Shown here piece by piece: positions 59,501 through 64,000 of a stretch of 64,000 nt of DNA (its first letter is position 1; the number at the start of each line of letters is the position of its first letter). Location of the stretch: positions 5,771,315 through 5,835,314 of the forward strand of contig CM041199.1 in the NCBI GenBank assembly GCA_023078555.1, in the 5' to 3' direction. The notes beneath the pieces are model-generated. The model made no database searches, was not told the origin of the DNA, and saw nothing but the letters and a program-made list of their open reading frames with translations. Origin of the DNA: Ulva prolifera. Its lineage: Eukaryota; Chlorophyta; Ulvophyceae; Ulvales; Ulvaceae. The translations under genes and the position numbers were made by a program.

Positions 59501-60636
59501 GTGGCCGCTGCAGCCGCCGCCGAAGCCGGAGGTGGCGGAGGAGGCTGCGCCTGCTGCCGAGGCCGAGGCGGACGCCGAGGCAGGGGCCAAGGCGGCGGGA
59601 GAGGGGGAGCAGGCGGACGGCGAGGAGGGCGCGGCGGAGCCCGGCAAGGCCAAGGCGCCGACGGTGAAGGTGCACGCGGCGGCCGCGCCGTCCTCCAACA
59701 CGATCGAGCTCGGGCTGCGGCTGCTGGACGCCACGGTGCTGTACGCGGTGCGTTCTGGCACCCGCCGCGGCGGCCGGCCAGTATGTGGGGGGCCTGCCTG
59801 CGGCGCTCGCGGGCCACCTGTGGCGTGCATACATGCGCTGTCATGCCCCAGTGTCCGCTGGCAGTGGCCACACACGCTGGCGTGACGCGGTGATGATCTC
59901 TTTGTTGTGATGGCAGGTTGAGTCAAGTTGAGGGTAGGCGGGCTTGCTGGTACATGTCCACACCGAGCATGGCTGCGGAGGTGCCTGCCTGGGAACAAGC
60001 AGGCAGTGTGTCGCCCACGCCTGCTGCATTATGCTGCCATGCACACCTCACCACAGCATGAATGCAACTATTGACCCAGCTGAGTCCCTGGAAGTGCCGG
60101 CAGAGTGTGTCATGGCAGGCCTGCGTGGGGGTGCAGGACGTGGAGGCGCTGCAGGCGGCGATTGCGCTGCTGGCGCCGCACACGGGCGCGATGTCACAGT
60201 CGCAGCAGGCGCGCCTCGTCGCCGCCGTCGGCGCCGCCGGCGCCGCCGACCAGCTCTCGGCGCTCACCGTCACAGGCACCACCCCGCTGCTCCCCAGCGC
60301 CGCGATGCTCGCAGGTCCGCCCCCTGCACCCACCCTGTGTGACCGTCTCCTGGCGCTGTGCACGGTCAGGTGCAATCCGAAAGAGATCCTGTGTCTCGTA
60401 AACCAGCGCTCGTGGTGGGAAGCTGAAGGCAGGGGCTGCGTGCAGGGTTCCTCGCGGGCGATGCGCGGGTGGCCGCGGCGGTGCTGGAGAGGCAGGCGTT
60501 CCTGCCGCTGCAGGCGCTGTTCTGCCAGAGCTGCGGCGCGGGGGGCGTCGAGGCGAGCGTGCAGTGGGAGACCCAGCTACGGCTCAACATGGGCGGCGCC
60601 ACCCGCGAGCTCGCGATTACGCCGCAGACCACGTGA
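53510..60636 (+). CDS. TTRAY2: TSET/TPLATE complex subunit TTRAY2 (TWD40-2 type)
   Basis: Thirteen exons: 53510-53560, 54016-54447, 54793-55045, 55241-55599, 55934-56439, 56665-56953, 57110-57383, 57696-58214, 58360-58512, 58725-58981, 59112-59747, 60137-60314, 60446-60636; all junctions keep frame and give 1,365 residues, close to the ~1,377 of plant TWD40-2 as I recall it. Exons 2-4 form a first beta-propeller (EFHPELPILATFDRRSYLTI, SSDGTVRVLNGF, VSVSACHRIGIWD). Exons 5-8 form a second (VDAIWLDTALFTSTPTTIMA). Exons 9-10 start an alpha-solenoid (SLRHPGLKCRMLAAQGE, ALARFFSALGS). Exon 11 has Ala/Pro- and Glu/Ala-rich linkers. The layout is that of beta'-COP relatives in TSET, an ancient coat acting at the plasma membrane; in plants it is the TPLATE endocytic complex. 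Exon 1 is chosen because QRLLPSSDKVAAVEFHP aligns with the plant N-terminus. Confidence 0.87.
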
Positions 60637-61351
60637 CTGCGCACACAGGACAACGCCGTCACGTGGGACGGGATGGCCTCATGGTCAGTGCCGTGGTGAT
60701 GGCGCCGCAGTCCTGTGCTGCACATAAACTAGTGCTCGAATGCATGGCCGCGAAGGCCGAGACGACGTAGTGCCGCTGGGTGCCAGTCATTGCCTCAGGA
60801 CGGAGACATTGACGTGGAGGCTTGAGGCTGTGCCAGGGGTCCTGATGCAAGGACGCATCACTTGTGTCCGTACAGGAGTTTGAATAATCTACCGCTGCCA
60901 TGTAAAGTAGTGTGGCAGTAGTCTGCATGAATCTGAACATACAGGGGCCCAGCAACAGAGCAGGGATCAGATCCTTTGTCCAGCGTTTGATTTCATCGTA
61001 GTGGAACGTGTTGTAGCTTGTACATAGTGCAACAACACTTGAAGAACCACTTGCTCAATAGCGTGCACCTGGAGTGCTCCAGGTGTGTCACAGTGTTTCT
61101 GCCATGTGCCGCACTGCCACAGTCATGGAACATGAGGGGAGCTCCTGTTTGCACACGGCAGAGCATCATTACAGGGTACAGAATTCCATATGCATCTATG
61201 CTAAGTCGTCATTCGAAGTCTCTTCTACGAGGCCGCCATATGAGTTGTGGCCAGCAACTGCCTCCACTACGTGCAAGTAGTCGTGCATTCCTCGTTCAGG
61301 CATTCATTGCAATCATAATTCGTTCATGAACATATTGCAGAGACGCTGGAA
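60637..61351. other. Intergenic; poly(A) signal of TTRAY2
   Basis: TGTAA at 60901-60905, 265 bases after the stop, is the nearest clear signal. Nothing else recognised. Confidence 0.55.
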
Positions 61352-63930
61352 TCAGCAGTGATCATTCGACATCGCCACTACAAGCAGGGCAAGTGTGATG
61401 GCTAAGACAGAGCTTGTGGCGACTGTCTGTGGTGTGGCTGAAGCGTCGAAAGTAACAGGGATTCTCGGTGGGGCTACCCCGTTGACATCCTCCACGCGCT
61501 CAATCACTGCAGCAAGTGTGCTGAAAGCGGCTGCGTCCATCCTGTCCACTGCAGTTTTGGCAAGCTTGAGTTCGTCATCCATTGCTGTAGCCCAGCAGTC
61601 TGTCTGCAATCAACCACCACATCGCCTGTCCACGTCAAGGATGTCTCAGGCAAGCTGTGTCGGTACAGTGCGCGTGCCAGTCCTGTCGGCTGCAGTTCGT
61701 GCAAGACACAGCAGGTGCTGGAGCGGTGTCGGTCCACACCATCGCAGAGACGCTGCCACACTTATCATGCACCGCATTCCAGGCAAATGCTGATGCAGCA
61801 ACATCAGTGGCATCCAGCTGCAGCATCAGGGAAGCCAGGTTCATGCAGCCCTCTTGCATGAACATCGCATCCGCGCCCATGCAAGGAGCATGTGCGACAG
61901 TGCTGCTCCTGGTGTCACATGCATTAGACTGCAGCAGCTGAACGGCCTGCCTGCACACACAACTAGGTGTCCTCACCCCCAGTCGCAGCATGCTGCAACT
62001 AGGTGTCCTCACCCCCAGCGGCTGCAGCGTCTGCCAGTCCCCGTTCCGGAAAAACCTTTAGCCCACGGTAGATGCCCACGATCTCGGCCCTCCTGACAAG
62101 ACAACATGTCCCCGCCCGGTTGCATGTATTAATGAAGCGGTCTCTCGCACAATGAGCACTCTGTCAGATTCCAAAGCCCGCTCTAAAGCCAACATGCATG
62201 GGTAGGCGGTTGGGATACATCAGTTGTCAAGTGCCAAGCCGCACGTTGAGAGCTGGGCCAGTGTGTCATCAGTGGACTTGCACACAAGCAAGCTGGCAGG
62301 CACGTCTGTGCTTCCTGTGGCCATGCGCCCCCAGTGCGCGGATAGCTCATCTCCGGTCACAACCTCTGACGTGCACTTTCTGCTCAGCCAATCTTTCAGC
62401 TTGTCTGTGTCTTGAAGCAGAGGTACCATGAGCTGCATAAGAGCCTTTGTGTCAGCGTCCAGGCGGGCCTCTCCTGCTCACACTCCCCACAGTTAAACCA
62501 CTGCCACGTGCTCAGTGTTTCTTTCTCGGTGTTGCCAGAGACACACGAAATGAGCTTAGCGGTGAGATGTGTTGTGCACAACGGCCTCGCTGCGTTCAGG
62601 AGAATTTGGTGTGTGCTTCCTAGCACACGGGGCAGCCGACACGGTCAGAGGAGTTGCGAAGTGCCGACACGTGAGAAGTGAGACGGACCATTCAAAGTCG
62701 TGGCAAGCACCGAGCTATACAGCCCACCCAAAAGGGCCAATCTGAGTTCTGCGCCATCAACTTCGGCTGCTGTTGCACAAGGCTGCACACAGACGACACT
62801 GTGAGAGGACCATTTATCCACAATTGCGACAAACCTGCTGGCGCTGATGCTGTAAGGTTGTCCCTTGAGACATCGCGATGAAGCAAGCATGACCTAAGCT
62901 GATAGCCAAATAGGAGGAGGCAAGATGGGGTTTCTAGGACTGAATCAAGTGACGTAATGAGCAACATAAGGCCCGCACAGCAGCCGTTGATGCATGTTCC
63001 AGCAGTTTCCGTGAGTGATCCATTGCAAGGGTCCCAGTCGCAGAGCCGGGCAGGTAGCTTTGTCCGGCCTGCAGAGAACGCGAGCAATTGAACTTCAGCG
63101 AAGCTGTTCGCACTCTTGTTGACCAGTCTGCATTTCCGAAGAGATTGCAACCTGAAGCCTTCTTGACACGATGCCTGACGCGGTGCTTGAGCCACGGACA
63201 GTTGACGATACAGCAGCACACATCAACGCTGATGATAACATGTTTTCGATCCTGTCATACAGCTTGTTGATTCCAAAAGTATTCGCAACACACTTGGCGC
63301 CACATCCTTGGATGGTGCAGAATGGGATCCAGGCGCAAGCCTGCAAGACATATCAACTGGATTTCGAGAAAGTTTCCTGGGCGGGTTGAACAGTTTGCGT
63401 CCCACCTGCGTCTCTGGGCCCGTGGAATGCCTTGTGCATTGCTCCTGCTTGAGATCATATGCCAAGACTGACAGCCCAAACAAGAAGCCGATCGAAGCTC
63501 TGAAACCTAAACTGAGCATTGATTTGCCTCTTTACGGTACCGTGTGAAGCAGATGAATGATGTCAGGCTATTCAATGGTCAGCGGTCCCGACCTCTTGAT
63601 ACTTCGGGGCGAAGCAGAGGGTCCAGATCACGAAACATGTGACATCTGAACTTGGAGTATCCTTCCTTCCCTCCTGCCGCATGTTTGCTGCCTTCACATA
63701 GCCACGATCGCACCTGGCAGCTCGGTACCTGTGGCCGCTGCATTGCTGCATCACCGTCGACCGTCGACACCTGAGGCCAAATGCACATTTGCGTGTTAGC
63801 AGTGTCGAACAAGTTAAAAGGGATCGGACCATCGTATGGCAGAGCATAACGAAGCAAAATGCCAGATAGCTTGTGCTGCATCGACTCAGAAGGCGCAGGT
63901 AGCACCGCAGGAAATGCACCGCAACACAGC
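61352..63930 (-). CDS. Tentative multi-exon gene, cysteine-rich protein with a hydrophobic C-terminus, extends past the window
   Basis: Minus-strand stretches look coding and share a Cys-rich style: near 63928-63790 (APSESMQHKLSGILLRYALP, ending CIWPQ before a GTGTCG donor), 63340-63100 (ACAWIPFCTIQGCGAKCVAN), 63060-62890 (CDWDPCNGSLTE, TCINGCCAGL), 62430-62224 (RKCTSEVVTGDELSAHWGRM), 61900-61690 (SLMLQLDATDVAASAFAWN, VHDKCGSVSAMVW) and a last exon 61603-61352. The last exon ends in a hydrophobic tail ([15 protein letters not shown]) and stop, as in GPI-anchored proteins. Only the last acceptor (gattgcag) and one donor (GTGTCT, phase 0) are proposed; exon joins elsewhere are not established. 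I do not recognise a family. It could be a secreted or surface protein, or a decayed gene. Confidence 0.38.
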
Positions 63931-64000
63931 ACATCTGCGTATACGCCAAAGTCCAGCCGTCAACCAACGCGCTGACGTACGTGTTTGCATTTGCTCCAGC

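Noticed and set aside
53510-60636. Nup155-type nucleoporin
   Set aside because: The propeller plus solenoid layout suggested it first, but residue patterns in the first propeller, the STPTTI motif and the SLRHPGLKCRMLAA solenoid start follow TWD40-2/TTRAY2 instead.

Overview
The window is nuclear DNA of a photosynthetic eukaryote, most likely a chlorophyte green alga. Spliced housekeeping genes have 5' splice sites of the form GTGCG and 3' splice sites ending in tgtgcag. TGTAA motifs, the usual green-algal poly(A) signal, follow several stop codons. A plant-type ferredoxin-like gene and a plant-like TSET/TPLATE complex subunit agree with this. The species cannot be named.

Bases 1-21,660 are a nest of transposable elements. 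From the left: a recent Ty1/copia element (A, minus strand, 1-4608) next to and apparently inside a Ty3/gypsy relic (4609-9470); a 5'-truncated, frameshifted copia element (B, 9471 to about 13,240); a structurally complete but decayed copia element (C, 13,382-20,091, GGGGG target duplication); and fragments of one R2-like LINE family that has no poly(A) tail and makes 11-15 bp target duplications. Element B carries a solo LTR and, in its 3' LTR, a PIF/Harbinger-type element with TTA duplications. Element C carries an eight-unit TTAGGGG array and a 43-bp inverted-repeat insertion.

Bases 23,003-31,120 hold spliced housekeeping genes: proteasome beta-3 (minus), ARF GTPase (plus), ribosomal protein L11 (minus) and a [2Fe-2S] ferredoxin-like protein (minus). 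Bases 34,554-48,499 hold one giant plus-strand gene. Sixteen exons join in a single open frame of about 3,253 residues, probably ARM/HEAT-like, with a basic organelle-type N-terminus; I recognise no family. RPN10 (50,446-52,364) and a 13-exon gene for the TTRAY2/TWD40-2 subunit of the TSET/TPLATE membrane-traffic complex (53,510-60,636) follow on the same strand. The right edge has a tentative minus-strand gene for a cysteine-rich, possibly GPI-anchored protein that runs out of the window.

The most useful leads are the giant unrecognised gene, a 38-bp tandem repeat that quadruplicates one of its 5' splice sites, the GTGCG donor usage with two GC-AG introns, the half-tRNA primer site in copia A, and the readable insertion order of the transposon nest.
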